This document shows, in pieces, positions 35,773-44,641 of a DNA stretch of 64,000 nt. The stretch covers positions 1 through 64,000 of the forward strand of contig NZ_QBUY01000015.1 of the NCBI RefSeq assembly GCF_003121405.1, in the 5' to 3' direction. The notes below the pieces were generated by a model, which saw only the letters and a list, made by a program, of their open reading frames with translations, searched no databases and was not told the origin of the DNA. Positions within the stretch are counted from its first letter, which is position 1. Each line of letters starts with the position of its first letter. This DNA comes from Paraburkholderia sp. C35. GTDB lineage: Bacteria > Pseudomonadota > Gammaproteobacteria > Burkholderiales > Burkholderiaceae. Both the position numbers and the translations under genes were made by a program.

Positions 35773-36695
35773 GCCAACCCCTCTACCACTTCCGGCCCGT
35801 TCATCACCTGCATGAACACGTCTTCGAGGTCGGCCTTGCGCACCTCGATTTCATCGAACGTGCAGCCCGCCGCGCGGCATTGCGCGAGGATGCGCTCGAC
35901 ATCGTCATAGCTCGACAGACGCAACAGATGCTGACGTCCGTTGACGTTGGCGGGATCGACTTCGAGCGGCCGCAGTTCGGCGGGCAGCACGCCCTGCGCG
36001 AAACGCACGAACAGTTGCGTACCCGCGAAACGTGCGAGCAGCGCACTCGTGCGCTCCAGCGCGACGACTTCACCGCGACGCAGCATCGCGATGCGGTCGC
36101 ACAGCGACTCGGCTTCTTCCAGATAGTGCGTGGTCAGCACGATGGTGTGACCTTCGCGGTTCAGGCGCGAGATGAATTTCCACAGCGTCTGGCGCAATTC
36201 GACATCGACGCCCGCCGTCGGCTCGTCGAGCACGATCACGGGCGGCCGGTGCACCAGCGCCTGCGCGACCAGCACGCGGCGCTTCATCCCACCCGACAAG
36301 GCACGCATGTTCGCGTCGGCTTTTTCGGTGAGATCGAGATTGGCCATCACTTCGTCGATCCAGTCGTCGTTCTTGCGCAGGCCGAAGTAGCCCGACTGGA
36401 TGCGCAGCGTTTCGCGCACGGTGAAGAACGGATCGAACACGAGTTCCTGCGGCACGACACCGAGCGCGCGGCGCGCGAGACGGAAATCGTCGACGACATG
36501 GTGGCCGTGAACCGTGATGCTGCCTTCATCGGCGCGGGCGAGGCCGGCGAGAATGCTGATGAGCGTCGTCTTGCCGGCGCCGTTCGGGCCAAGAAGCCCG
36601 AAGAACTCGCCTTGTTCGACGGTAAAGCTGACGCCTTTGAGCGCTTGCAGATCTTTGTAGCGCTTTTTGACGTTACGAATTTCAATCGCTGACAT
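35769..36695 (-). CDS. ABC transporter ATP-binding protein, YadG-like
   Basis: 308 residues. Walker A GPNGAGKTT (about 35-43), Q-loop VVPQELVFDPFFTVRE, signature LSGGMKRRV, Walker B VIVLDEPTAGVD, and H-loop TTHYLEEAE. The C-terminal 80 residues form the extra domain of YadG/CcmA-type ATPases. Same length as E. coli YadG. Translationally coupled to the permease. It follows mlaB after 264 bases. Confidence 0.93.
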   Translation of the reverse strand: MSAIEIRNVKKRYKDLQALKGVSFTVEQGEFFGLLGPNGAGKTTLISILAGLARADEGSITVHGHHVVDDFRLARRALGVVPQELVFDPFFTVRETLRIQSGYFGLRKNDDWIDEVMANLDLTEKADANMRALSGGMKRRVLVAQALVHRPPVIVLDEPTAGVDVELRQTLWKFISRLNREGHTIVLTTHYLEEAESLCDRIAMLRRGEVVALERTSALLARFAGTQLFVRFAQGVLPAELRPLEVDPANVNGRQHLLRLSSYDDVERILAQCRAAGCTFDEIEVRKADLEDVFMQVMNGPEVVEGLA

Positions 36696-36959
36696 GACTG
36701 TGCGCCGTCGGGGAGACAGCGCCTGATAGGTCGCCCGGCAAGGGCGCGAAGCATGGGGACGGAATTGGGGCCGGGTGCAAAAGACCGCTTGCGCGACGAC
36801 TGCAACCGCTACGACCGTTTCCGCGATGCGGTGTGAAACGGCCAGGCGCCAAAAAACGTTTGATTATAGGGCAAAAGTCTAAACGGCCGACTTGCCTTGA
36901 GAGAACGTGAGCCAGCGCAAATGAAGAAACGCGGTGCGCGGCTCACTGACGCAAGAGCG

Positions 36960-37265
36960 TCAATGTCGTACGGGGAGAAGCGAATCGACGCCGTACGCTT
37001 GCGCGAGACTGGACAGCCCCGCAGGCAGGTTGACGATGGCGAGCGGCGTACCGCGCGCAGTCGCGGCGCGTTGCCATGCGAGCAGCACGGCAAGCGCGGA
37101 GGAATCGAATTGCGTGAGCGCCGCGCAATCGACCGCGGTCGCGCCGCTGCCGATGCGTGCGAGGCCCGCCGCGAGCGCGGCCTTCGCGCTCGCGTGGGTC
37201 AGCGTGCTGCCCGAGTCGAACGTGTTGGCCGACGGGCTCACCGGCGCGCTTGCAATGTTGTTCAC
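36960..37265 (-). CDS. mlaB: STAS domain protein MlaB
   Basis: 101 residues from a GTG that overlaps the mlaC stop as GTGA. Short STAS domain: ALAAGLARIGSGATAVDCAALTQFDSSALAVLLAWQRAATARGTPLAIVNLPAGLSSLAQAYGVDSLL, with the DSSALAVLL motif. MlaB binds the MlaF ATPase and stabilises the MlaFEDB inner-membrane complex for phospholipid transport. Last gene of the mla cluster. Confidence 0.88.
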   Translation of the reverse strand: MNNIASAPVSPSANTFDSGSTLTHASAKAALAAGLARIGSGATAVDCAALTQFDSSALAVLLAWQRAATARGTPLAIVNLPAGLSSLAQAYGVDSLLPVRH

Positions 37266-37894
37266 GACTGTTTGCCGCCCGAGAGTTGCTGGTTGCGTGC
37301 CGTCAGGAACTGGATCAGGCCATCGACGCCGCTCTTCTGGATCTGCTCGTTGAACTGCTGCTGGTACGCCTGGATCAGCCATGCGCCGAGCACGTTCAGG
37401 TCATACACGCGCCAGCCTTGCGGCGTCTTGTAAAGACGGTAGTCGAGTTCGACAGGCGAGCCGTTGTTCATCACGACCGAACGGACCACGACGTCGGTAT
37501 CGTCCGGGCTGGCGCGGAACGGCTTGTATTCGATCTGCTGGTCTTTCACCTGCGCCAGCGCGCCCGAGTACGTGCGGATCAGCAGCATCTTGAACTGCTC
37601 GACCACGGCGTTCTGCTGTTCCGGCGTGGCGGTGCGCCAGTTGCGGCCCATTGCCAGTTGCGTGGTGCGGCGGAAGTCCGTGTACGGCAGGATCTTCTCG
37701 TTGACGAGCTTCGTGACGGCGCCGATGTTGCCCGTCTGGATGGTCTTGTCGGCGCGCACGGCGTCGATGACCTGTTGCGTGACGGTCTTCACCATCACGT
37801 CAGGATTGCTGGTGTCGACGGATTGCGCGGACGCCACGTTACCGAACGCAAAGAAGGCTGCAATAAACGGGATAAAGAAGAAGAATTTTTTCAT
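37262..37894 (-). CDS. mlaC: Periplasmic phospholipid carrier MlaC
   Basis: 210 residues. A signal peptide (KKFFFFIPFIAAFFAFGNVASA) precedes the MlaC/Ttg2D domain: DVMVKTVTQQVIDAVRADK, VNEKILPYTDFRRTTQLAMGRNWRTATPEQQNAVVEQFKMLLIRTYSGAL and GWRVYDLNVLGAWLIQAYQQQF. It shuttles phospholipid between MlaA in the outer membrane and MlaFEDB. About 140 bases follow mlaA. Confidence 0.95.
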   Translation of the reverse strand: MKKFFFFIPFIAAFFAFGNVASAQSVDTSNPDVMVKTVTQQVIDAVRADKTIQTGNIGAVTKLVNEKILPYTDFRRTTQLAMGRNWRTATPEQQNAVVEQFKMLLIRTYSGALAQVKDQQIEYKPFRASPDDTDVVVRSVVMNNGSPVELDYRLYKTPQGWRVYDLNVLGAWLIQAYQQQFNEQIQKSGVDGLIQFLTARNQQLSGGKQS

Positions 37895-38031
37895 TTCCAG
37901 TCCTGCAAAAAAAAGAAGCTTAGCTTGGAGGCGACGATATCACGCGAGTTCAGCCGCAATCCACGCTCAAACTGCGAGAGTCGTATCCGAGTGTTACGGT
38001 TGAAAGGTACGACGCTCGCAATTGTCAGGCC

Positions 38032-38985
38032 TTAACGCAGTTTCAGCGACGGATAGCCGAAGATCGCGGGCGGCACGATCTGGCCGGCCGGAACGGTCGG
38101 CGGCGCTTCCGTGCCGGATGCGGGTTGCGCAGCACCCGCCGTACCGTTCGACGTGGCGCCCGAAGCCGCTTCAGGTGCCGAAGCCGAACCCGGCGCTGCC
38201 GGTGTCGTAGCCGGCGCAGGTGCCGCCGCACCGCCGTCGACATCGTCGTACTTCGGCAGCGGCGCCTCGTTGCCGTAATCCGGCAAGCTCGACGACGACG
38301 CATTGCCGCCCGTCAGCAGATAGCGGCGACGCTGCAGATAGGCGTTGCGCACGAACGAGTACTTGTCGAGCGCCGCGCCTTCGAGCACGTCGGTGGCGTT
38401 CAGCAGGTTTGCGCGCGTGTTGACCAGATTCACGCCATACAGCGCCCAGCTCACGCTATCCGGCTTCACGTAGGTGAGCGGATTAATGAAGTAGTTGCCC
38501 ACGATACCCACGCCATCACGCACCGTGCTCGGCCCGAACAGCGGCAGCACCAGATACGGACCCGGCGGCACGCCATAGTGACCGAGCGTCAGGCCGAGAT
38601 CGTTGTCGTGCTTCGGCAGCTTCGCGAGCGTCGCGACGTCGAACAGACCGCCGACACCGAAGATCGTGTTGATCACGATCCGCATGATGTCCGACACGCC
38701 GTCGGCGATCTTCAACTGCAGCAGGTTGTTCGCTGCAATGTAGACGTCGCCGATGTTCGAGAAGAAGTTCGTGACGCCGTCACGCACCGGTTGCGGCGTG
38801 ACGAACACGTAACCCTTCGCGACGGGCTTCAACGCGTATTTATCGACGGTGTCGTTAAACGAAAACACCGTGCGGTTAAAGCCCTCGAGCGGGTCTTCTT
38901 TTGTGGGGTTCTGGACGGTTGCACACCCGGCAAGCGCTGCCACTGCGAGCGTAATCCCCGCGACACGTAAGCGTGTCGTCTTCAT
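38032..38985 (-). CDS. mlaA: Outer-membrane lipoprotein MlaA (VacJ)
   Basis: 317 residues. Signal peptide with lipobox AALAGC (Cys at about 21), then DPLEGFNRTVFSFNDTVDKYALKPVAKGYVFVTPQPVRDGVTNFFSNIGDVYIAANNLLQ and DNDLGLTLGHYGVPPGPYLVLPLFGPSTVRDGVG, the MlaA core. The C-terminal 70 or so residues are an Ala/Pro-rich tail not needed for the fold. MlaA removes misplaced phospholipids from the outer leaflet. In E. coli mlaA is elsewhere; here it lies between mlaD and mlaC. Confidence 0.95.
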   Translation of the reverse strand: MKTTRLRVAGITLAVAALAGCATVQNPTKEDPLEGFNRTVFSFNDTVDKYALKPVAKGYVFVTPQPVRDGVTNFFSNIGDVYIAANNLLQLKIADGVSDIMRIVINTIFGVGGLFDVATLAKLPKHDNDLGLTLGHYGVPPGPYLVLPLFGPSTVRDGVGIVGNYFINPLTYVKPDSVSWALYGVNLVNTRANLLNATDVLEGAALDKYSFVRNAYLQRRRYLLTGGNASSSSLPDYGNEAPLPKYDDVDGGAAAPAPATTPAAPGSASAPEAASGATSNGTAGAAQPASGTEAPPTVPAGQIVPPAIFGYPSLKLR

Positions 38986-38997
38986 TTTTTATTCTCC

Positions 38998-39558
38998 TTA
39001 TTGGCCCGATGCGCCCGACGCCGCTGCAGCAGGTGCCGCAGGAGCCGGTTCTGCGGGCGCGGGCGCCGCAGACGATGCACCAGGTTTGGCAGCGCCCGAA
39101 TCCGCTGCCTTGCTATACAAAAACTGCCCGATCAGATTTTCCAGGACGATAGCCGATTGGGTCATCGTGATCGTGTCGCCGGCTTTCAGCATTTCGCTGT
39201 CGCCACCCGGCTCAAGACCGATGTACTGCTCACCCAACAGACCGGACGTCAGAATCTTCGCGGACGTGTCTTTCGGAAACTGATATTGCTTGTCGAGATC
39301 GAGCGTCACGACTGCCTGATACGAATTGCTGTCGAAGCCGATCGACGCCACACGGCCCACCGTCACGCCCGCGCTCTTCACGGGCGCGCGCACCTTGAGG
39401 CCGCCAATATTGTCGAACTTCAGCTTGACCGGGTACGTTGCCTGAAACGACAGCGAGCTCATGTTGCCCGCCTTCAGCGCGAGGAACAGCAGCGCGATAA
39501 AGCCGAGCACCACGAACAGACCTACCCAGAAATCGAGAGCAGTTTTTTTCATCTTCAT
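38998..39558 (-). CDS. mlaD: MCE-domain protein MlaD
   Basis: 186 residues. One N-terminal anchor (DFWVGLFVVLGFIALLFLALKAG) and an MCE domain (YPVKLKFDNIGGLKVRAPVKSAGVTVGRVASIGFDS ... KILTSGLLGEQYIGLEPGG), the last motif being highly conserved. MlaD forms the hexameric ring on MlaFE. The C-terminus is Ala/Pro-rich. Twelve bases before mlaA. Confidence 0.95.
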   Translation of the reverse strand: MKMKKTALDFWVGLFVVLGFIALLFLALKAGNMSSLSFQATYPVKLKFDNIGGLKVRAPVKSAGVTVGRVASIGFDSNSYQAVVTLDLDKQYQFPKDTSAKILTSGLLGEQYIGLEPGGDSEMLKAGDTITMTQSAIVLENLIGQFLYSKAADSGAAKPGASSAAPAPAEPAPAAPAAAASGASGQ

Positions 39559-39629
39559 CCCAAAGAGAATCTATGCCGCTGCGACGTGAGCCCTGCGCGG
39601 CCCGCCGCGCGAATGTGGCCCGACGCCGT

Positions 39630-40397
39630 TTAGCTGAACATCAGCGCGGTCAGCAGGAAATCGAGACCGAGCACGGCCAGCGACGCGTAGACCACCGTCT
39701 TCGTCGTCGCGCGCGACACGCCTTCCGGCGTCGGCTTCGCTTCGTAGCCTTGATAGAGCGCAATGAATGTGACCGCGAAGCCGAACACGATGCTCTTGAT
39801 CACACCGTTGCCGACATCGCGATACGCATCGACGCCACCTTGCATCTGCGACCAGAACGCGCCGGCGTCGACGCCGATCATCAGCACGCCCACGATATAG
39901 CCGCCGAGCACGCCCACCGCGCTGAAAATGGCCGCGAGAACCGGCATCGCGATGATCCCTGCCCACATGCGCGGCGCGACGACCACTTTCAGAGGATCGA
40001 CGGCCATCATTTCCATCGCCGTCAGTTGCTCGCCCGCCTTCATCAGGCCGATTTCGGCCGTGAGCGACGTGCCCGCGCGCCCGGCGAACAGCAGCGCCGT
40101 AACCACAGGCCCGAGTTCACGCACCAGCGACAGCGCGACCAGCAAGCCCAACGCCTGTTCGGAACCATAGCGATTGAGCGTGTAATAGCCCTGCAAGCCG
40201 AGCACGAAGCCGACGAACAGCCCCGACACCGCGATGATCACCAGCGAATAATTACCGACGAAGTGGATCTGCTTCGTGACAAGACGCGGACGGCGCAGCA
40301 GCGGGAAAAATTCCAGTACGAGGCGCAGGAACATGCGCGCCGCATAACCCGTCTGCCCGAGCCCGCCAATCACGGAACGGCCGATGAAGCTGATCAT
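39630..40397 (-). CDS. mlaE: Phospholipid ABC transporter permease MlaE
   Basis: 255 residues with five to six hydrophobic segments. Family motif GLFVGFVLGLQGYYTLNRYGSEQALGLLVALSLVRELGPVVTALLFAGRAGTSLTAEIGLMKAGEQLTAMEMMAVDP is clear, including the ELGPV and AGR segments. Forms the inner-membrane channel of MlaFEDB. Start overlaps the mlaF stop by four bases. Confidence 0.96.
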   Translation of the reverse strand: MISFIGRSVIGGLGQTGYAARMFLRLVLEFFPLLRRPRLVTKQIHFVGNYSLVIIAVSGLFVGFVLGLQGYYTLNRYGSEQALGLLVALSLVRELGPVVTALLFAGRAGTSLTAEIGLMKAGEQLTAMEMMAVDPLKVVVAPRMWAGIIAMPVLAAIFSAVGVLGGYIVGVLMIGVDAGAFWSQMQGGVDAYRDVGNGVIKSIVFGFAVTFIALYQGYEAKPTPEGVSRATTKTVVYASLAVLGLDFLLTALMFS

Positions 40398-41215
40398 GCG
40401 CGGTCTCCGCCGATACCGAAGTCCGCCGCCAGCGGCGCCTTGCTCGGATAGTGAAATTTGAAGGGACCGTCGGGCGTGCCATCGATGAACTGGCGCACGG
40501 TCGGATCCGTCGACGCACGCAGTTCGTCCGGCGTGCCTTCGGCGAGCACGCCGCCGTTGGCGAGAAAGTAGACGTAATCAGCAATGGCGAACGATTCGGG
40601 CACGTCGTGCGTGACGAGAATGGAGGTCGCGCCGAGCGCGGTATTGAGCGCGCGGATCAGATTGGCCGTAATGCCGAGCGAAATAGGATCGAGGCCGGCG
40701 AACGGCTCGTCGTACATCATTAGTTCAGGGTCGAGCGCGATGGCACGCGCCAGCGCGACGCGGCGCGCCATGCCGCCCGAAATCTCCGACGGCGCGAGAT
40801 CGCGCGCACCGCGCAGACCGACCGCGTTGAGCTTCATCAACACGAGGTCGCGGATCAGTTCTTCGGGGAGATCGGTGTGTTCACGCAGCGCGAAGGCGAC
40901 GTTTTCGAACACCGACATATCGGTGAACAGCGCGCCGAACTGGAACAGCATGCCCATCTTGCGGCGCAGTGCGTAGAGACCGTCGCGCGACTGCGCGCCG
41001 ATGTCCTGGCCGTGGAACAGAATCTGGCCGCGTTGCGCACGCACGAGGCCGCCGATCAGCCGCAGCACGGTTGTCTTGCCGCACCCCGATCCGCCCATGA
41101 CCGCGACCACCTGGCCGCGTTTGAAGCGCAGATTCAGGTTCGACAGGACGAGCCGGTCGCCGTAGCCAAAATCGACGTCGCGCAGCTCAAGGAGGGTCTC
41201 GGAAGAGGAAGGCAC
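40394..41215 (-). CDS. mlaF: Phospholipid ABC transporter ATPase MlaF
   Basis: 273 residues. Walker A GGSGCGKTT, Q-loop MLFQFGALFTDMSVFENVAF, signature ISGGMARRVALARAI, Walker B LMMYDEPFAGLDP, H-loop VTHDVPE. Powers phospholipid transport with MlaE, MlaD and MlaB. First gene of mlaFEDACB, 86 bases after thiE on the same strand. Confidence 0.96.
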   Translation of the reverse strand: MPSSSETLLELRDVDFGYGDRLVLSNLNLRFKRGQVVAVMGGSGCGKTTVLRLIGGLVRAQRGQILFHGQDIGAQSRDGLYALRRKMGMLFQFGALFTDMSVFENVAFALREHTDLPEELIRDLVLMKLNAVGLRGARDLAPSEISGGMARRVALARAIALDPELMMYDEPFAGLDPISLGITANLIRALNTALGATSILVTHDVPESFAIADYVYFLANGGVLAEGTPDELRASTDPTVRQFIDGTPDGPFKFHYPSKAPLAADFGIGGDRA

Positions 41216-41301
41216 GTAACTGACAGTCCTTTTACACGGAAGGCCGAATTATAGGGCCTTCGTGCAAACCCTGCCTTGACGACGCTAACGATTTAACTTT
41301 T

Positions 41302-42411
41302 CTAAACTTTTTCTTGCAAAAAAGCGCTTTTTAGCGACGATGCAGCAGTAGCGGGATCGGCGGCCTCCGTGATCGCACGCACGACAGCTGCGCTCTTCAC
41401 GCCCGTCGCGAGCACGAGCGGCAGCACATCGGCGCTGATCCCGCCGATCGCTACCAGCGGCACGACGCCTTCCAGCAGTTTCACGTAACGCGCCAACCTG
41501 GTCACACCTTGCGGCGCGGTCGGCATCACCTTGGTTGTCGTCGGGAACACGGCGCCGAGCGCAATGTAGCTCGGACGGAAGTGCCATGCGGTGAGCATTT
41601 CGTAGTAGCCGTGCGTGGAAAGCCCAAGACGCACGCCCGCTTTCGACAACGCATGCAGATCCGCCGTATGCACGTCTTCCTGGCCGAGGTGAACGCCATA
41701 GGCGCCCGCATCGATGGCGGCCTGCCAGTGATCGTTGATAAAAACCTGCGCGCCGTGCTCGCGGCCCGCCGCGACCGAGCGTGCGATTTCCCGCTTCAGT
41801 TCTTCCGGCTCGGCCGTCTTGCGGCGCAGTTGCAGCGTTTTCACGCCGAAGCCCGCCACGCGCTCGACCCACTCGGCTGTCGGCAACACGGCGTAGAGAC
41901 CGAGTGCGTCCGGACACGCCGCGAAGGGCTGCGCCGGCGCGTCGGGCAAACCGGCGACGCGCGGGAAGCGCGACATGTCGCAAGGCCACGCATCGTCGGA
42001 TTTCGTTTCGTCGCCGTCGCGCCATGCGAGCGCGAGCGTCAGGGCGTCGTGCGGATCGAAACCGCAATCGAGGAAAGCGGCCAGCGCGGGAATCCAGTCT
42101 TCCGCCAGATGACCTTCCAGCTGATAGCGCACGCCGCCCAGATGCAGCACCGCGCGCCCCGCCGCCGCTTCGATTACGCCCGCGCCTTGCGTCAGCCAGC
42201 GCGCGATCTGCTCGCCATGCTGTTGAGCATCCGCGATCACGATCAGATCGCCGCCGTTGGCGTCGTCCGGTGCCGTCAGGCAAATGCGCCAGTTGACGTG
42301 AACAGGCGGCCAGTCGCCCAGACTTGCGCGAATGCGCTCTGCGGCTTCCGTGAGTTCGTCGGCGGGCGGCCAGAACAAATCGCGGCCAGTGAGTTTCAAG
42401 GTATCCGTCAT
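41302..42411 (-). CDS. thiE: Thiamine phosphate synthase with N-terminal extension
   Basis: 369 residues, about 160 longer than E. coli ThiE. The C-terminal 200 residues are the TIM barrel: GVKTLQLRRKT, VFINDHWQAAIDAGAYGVHLGQEDVHTADL, GLSTHGYYEM, YIALGAVFPTTTK and VAIGGISADVLPLVLATGVKSAAVVRAI, joining HMP-PP and thiazole phosphate. The N-terminal part (1-160) is not a standard ThiE domain; the piece FLDCGFDPHDALTLALAWRDG faintly recalls the end of the ThiD kinase fold. Start overlaps thiG stop by four bases. Confidence 0.92.
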   Translation of the reverse strand: MTDTLKLTGRDLFWPPADELTEAAERIRASLGDWPPVHVNWRICLTAPDDANGGDLIVIADAQQHGEQIARWLTQGAGVIEAAAGRAVLHLGGVRYQLEGHLAEDWIPALAAFLDCGFDPHDALTLALAWRDGDETKSDDAWPCDMSRFPRVAGLPDAPAQPFAACPDALGLYAVLPTAEWVERVAGFGVKTLQLRRKTAEPEELKREIARSVAAGREHGAQVFINDHWQAAIDAGAYGVHLGQEDVHTADLHALSKAGVRLGLSTHGYYEMLTAWHFRPSYIALGAVFPTTTKVMPTAPQGVTRLARYVKLLEGVVPLVAIGGISADVLPLVLATGVKSAAVVRAITEAADPATAASSLKSAFLQEKV

Positions 42412-43232
42412 GCCGCAGCGCTCCCATCCTGATGCCAGAACGGCATGCCGACGACGGGCGTGCTCGCGTGGGCAGTTTCACGTTCGGCCATCGGGCCGGC
42501 CAGATAAGCCTCGCGGCCCGCTTCGACACCCATCGCGAAGGCGCGCGCCATCGTCTCCGGATGCGTCGCCTGCGACACCGCTGTATTCAGCAGCACGCCG
42601 TCGAAGCCCCACTCCATCACCTGACATGCATGCGACGGCACACCGAGACCCGCATCGACGATCAGCGGCACGTCGGGCAGACGCTCGCGCAGTACGCGCA
42701 AGCCATACGGATTCACGACGCCCTTGCCCGTGCCGATCGGCGCGCCCCACGGCATCAGCGCTTCGCAGCCCGCATCGAGCAGACGCCGGCCGATCACGAG
42801 ATCTTCCGTGCAGTACGGCAGCACCTTGAAGCCGTCCTTCACCAGTAGCGCCGCCGCTTCGATCAGACCGACGGGATCAGGCTGCAGCGTGTAGTCGTCG
42901 CCGATCAGTTCGAGCTTGATCCAGTCGGTTTCGAAGACTTCGCGCGCCATCTGCGCCGTCGTCACCGCTTCGGTGACTGTCTGGCAACCGGCCGTGTTCG
43001 GCAGCAGCGGCACGCCATGGCGCTTGAGCAGATCGAAGAAGCCGGCTTCGGCGCCGCCTTCGCTCATCTGCCGGCGCAGCGCGACCGTCACCATGCCGGG
43101 CTTCGATGCCGCGATCGAATCCGACAGCGACTGCAGCGACGGATAGCGCGACGTGCCCAGCAGCACGCGGCTCTGGAAGGTTTCGCCGTAAAGCGTGAGC
43201 GCGTCGGCGGGAGCGTTCGCGTGTGAGTTCAT
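42408..43232 (-). CDS. thiG: Thiazole synthase
   Basis: 274 residues. TIM-barrel enzyme building the thiazole ring from DXP, dehydroglycine and ThiS thiocarboxylate. The Schiff-base Lys is in DWIKLELIGDD, with LLGTSRYPSLQSLSDSI, LLPNTAGCQTVTEAVTTAQMARE, VLPYCTEDLVIGRRLLDAGCEALMPWGAPIGTGKGVVN and VIVDAGLGVPSHACQVMEWGFDGVLLNTAVSQA all typical. Lies 52 bases after thiS. Confidence 0.97.
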   Translation of the reverse strand: MNSHANAPADALTLYGETFQSRVLLGTSRYPSLQSLSDSIAASKPGMVTVALRRQMSEGGAEAGFFDLLKRHGVPLLPNTAGCQTVTEAVTTAQMAREVFETDWIKLELIGDDYTLQPDPVGLIEAAALLVKDGFKVLPYCTEDLVIGRRLLDAGCEALMPWGAPIGTGKGVVNPYGLRVLRERLPDVPLIVDAGLGVPSHACQVMEWGFDGVLLNTAVSQATHPETMARAFAMGVEAGREAYLAGPMAERETAHASTPVVGMPFWHQDGSAAA

Positions 43233-43284
43233 GTGTGTTCCTTGTCAGTGGCTTGCGTCGCGTTGAGTGGCGCTGGCTTGCGCC

Positions 43285-43482
43285 TCAACCGCCCGCGACG
43301 GGATGCACGACATCGAGCTTGTCGCCCGCTTGCAATGCGCGCGCCGCATGCTGCGTACGCGCGACGAAATTGCCGTTCAGCGCCACCGCGAACGGCGGCC
43401 GCGCGCCGAACGCGCTGAGCGCGTCGGCGACGGTCGCGCCTTCGGGCAGCGACAGCGGCTTCTGGTTGATCTGGATATCCAT
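43285..43482 (-). CDS. thiS: Sulfur carrier protein ThiS
   Basis: 65 residues, beta-grasp fold: MDIQINQKPLSLPEGATVADAL, VAVALNGNFVARTQ-like centre, and the C-terminal VVHPVAGG with the GlyGly that is adenylated and thiocarboxylated. It carries sulfur, derived from cysteine, to ThiG. Start at 43482 fixed by family length; ten bases after thiO. Confidence 0.95.
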   Translation of the reverse strand: MDIQINQKPLSLPEGATVADALSAFGARPPFAVALNGNFVARTQHAARALQAGDKLDVVHPVAGG

Positions 43483-43492
43483 AGTCTTGTGG

Positions 43493-44641
43493 TCAAACGT
43501 TGAGTGTGGCGGCAGACTGCGCGTGCGCGCCATCGAGCCGGAACAGTTCGCTCCAGCGCGCGTTGCGCTGCCAGTCGGCGAAACCGTCGGCATCGGCGAC
43601 ACGGCCATCGAGCAGCGCCGACGCCAGCCGCACCGCCTCGCCCGCGACTTCGGGCGCGATCATATAGCCATGCCGGTACAGCCCGTTCACCCGCAGCGTG
43701 TGCGCGCCGTCCCACAGCAGCACCGGGCGATGATCGGGCAAGGTCGGCCGGCATTGCGAGTTCAGTTCGAGAATGCGCGCCTCGCCGAAACCCGGATGCA
43801 CCGAAAACGCCGCGCTCAGCAATTCGAGCGCCGAGCGCACGCTGACGGGCGACATGTCCTCGCCTTCCACTTCCGTCGCGCCGATCACGTACAGATCGTT
43901 CTGCTTCGGCGCGATATACAGCGGATAGCGCGGATGCAGCAGACGCACCGGACGCGTCAGGCCGATGCCCGGCGCGTGCACGCGCGCCACTTCGCCGCGA
44001 ATGCCGCGCAAGGTCGGCATGACGGGTTTGGCGCCCAGGCCACGGCAATCGATCGTGAATGTTGCGGGCGGCAGCGCGTTGTCGTCGATGGTCACGTTCC
44101 AGTGCGTGTCGACGCCACGCTCGGCGAGACCCGCTGCCAGCGCGGCCAGCACCTGGCGGTTATCGAGCTGGCCCTCGTGCGGCAGCAGCCAGCCCTGCGT
44201 GAAGCGGCCAGCGAGCGCGGGTTCCGAAGCGCCGACCTGTGCGCCCGCGAGCGCGACCAGGCCGCCGTCGAGCAGTTCGGCAGGCGCGTTCGCGCGCAGC
44301 CGGCGTTCGAACAGCGGCGCTTCGGCGCGATCGCTGTGATGCCACACGATCAGCGAACCGTTACGCTGGAAGAACACCGATTCCGGCAATTGCGCGAGCA
44401 AGGTCGGCCAGGTTTCCAGCGACGCCGCGCCCAGCCGCGTAATGAGCAGTTCGGCGCTGGCGGCTTCGGCGAGCGGCGCGAGCATGGCGGCAGCCACCCA
44501 CGCGGCCGCCTGCGAGCCGGCTGCATCGCCGCGCTCGTACAAGGCCACGCGATGTCCTTCGCCTGCAAGCTGCCTCGCGACCAGACGCCCGCACAGCCCG
44601 CCGCCGATCACGGCGAAATCCGGTTGAGCAGAAGTCCTCAT
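43493..44641 (-). CDS. thiO: FAD-dependent glycine oxidase-like protein ThiO
   Basis: About 382 residues. FAD-binding PDFAVIGGGLCGRLVARQLAGEGHRVALYERG at the N-terminus and LPDHRPVLLWDGAHTLRVNGLYRHGYMIAPEVAGEAVRLA at the C-terminus fit the DAO/ThiO family, which makes dehydroglycine for ThiG. The ATG at 44641 has GGAG seven bases before it and overlaps the stop of a short upstream ORF; starts further upstream in frame give a Cys/Arg-rich unconserved extension. First enzyme gene of thiOSGE behind a TPP riboswitch. Confidence 0.9.
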   Translation of the reverse strand: MRTSAQPDFAVIGGGLCGRLVARQLAGEGHRVALYERGDAAGSQAAAWVAAAMLAPLAEAASAELLITRLGAASLETWPTLLAQLPESVFFQRNGSLIVWHHSDRAEAPLFERRLRANAPAELLDGGLVALAGAQVGASEPALAGRFTQGWLLPHEGQLDNRQVLAALAAGLAERGVDTHWNVTIDDNALPPATFTIDCRGLGAKPVMPTLRGIRGEVARVHAPGIGLTRPVRLLHPRYPLYIAPKQNDLYVIGATEVEGEDMSPVSVRSALELLSAAFSVHPGFGEARILELNSQCRPTLPDHRPVLLWDGAHTLRVNGLYRHGYMIAPEVAGEAVRLASALLDGRVADADGFADWQRNARWSELFRLDGAHAQSAATLNV

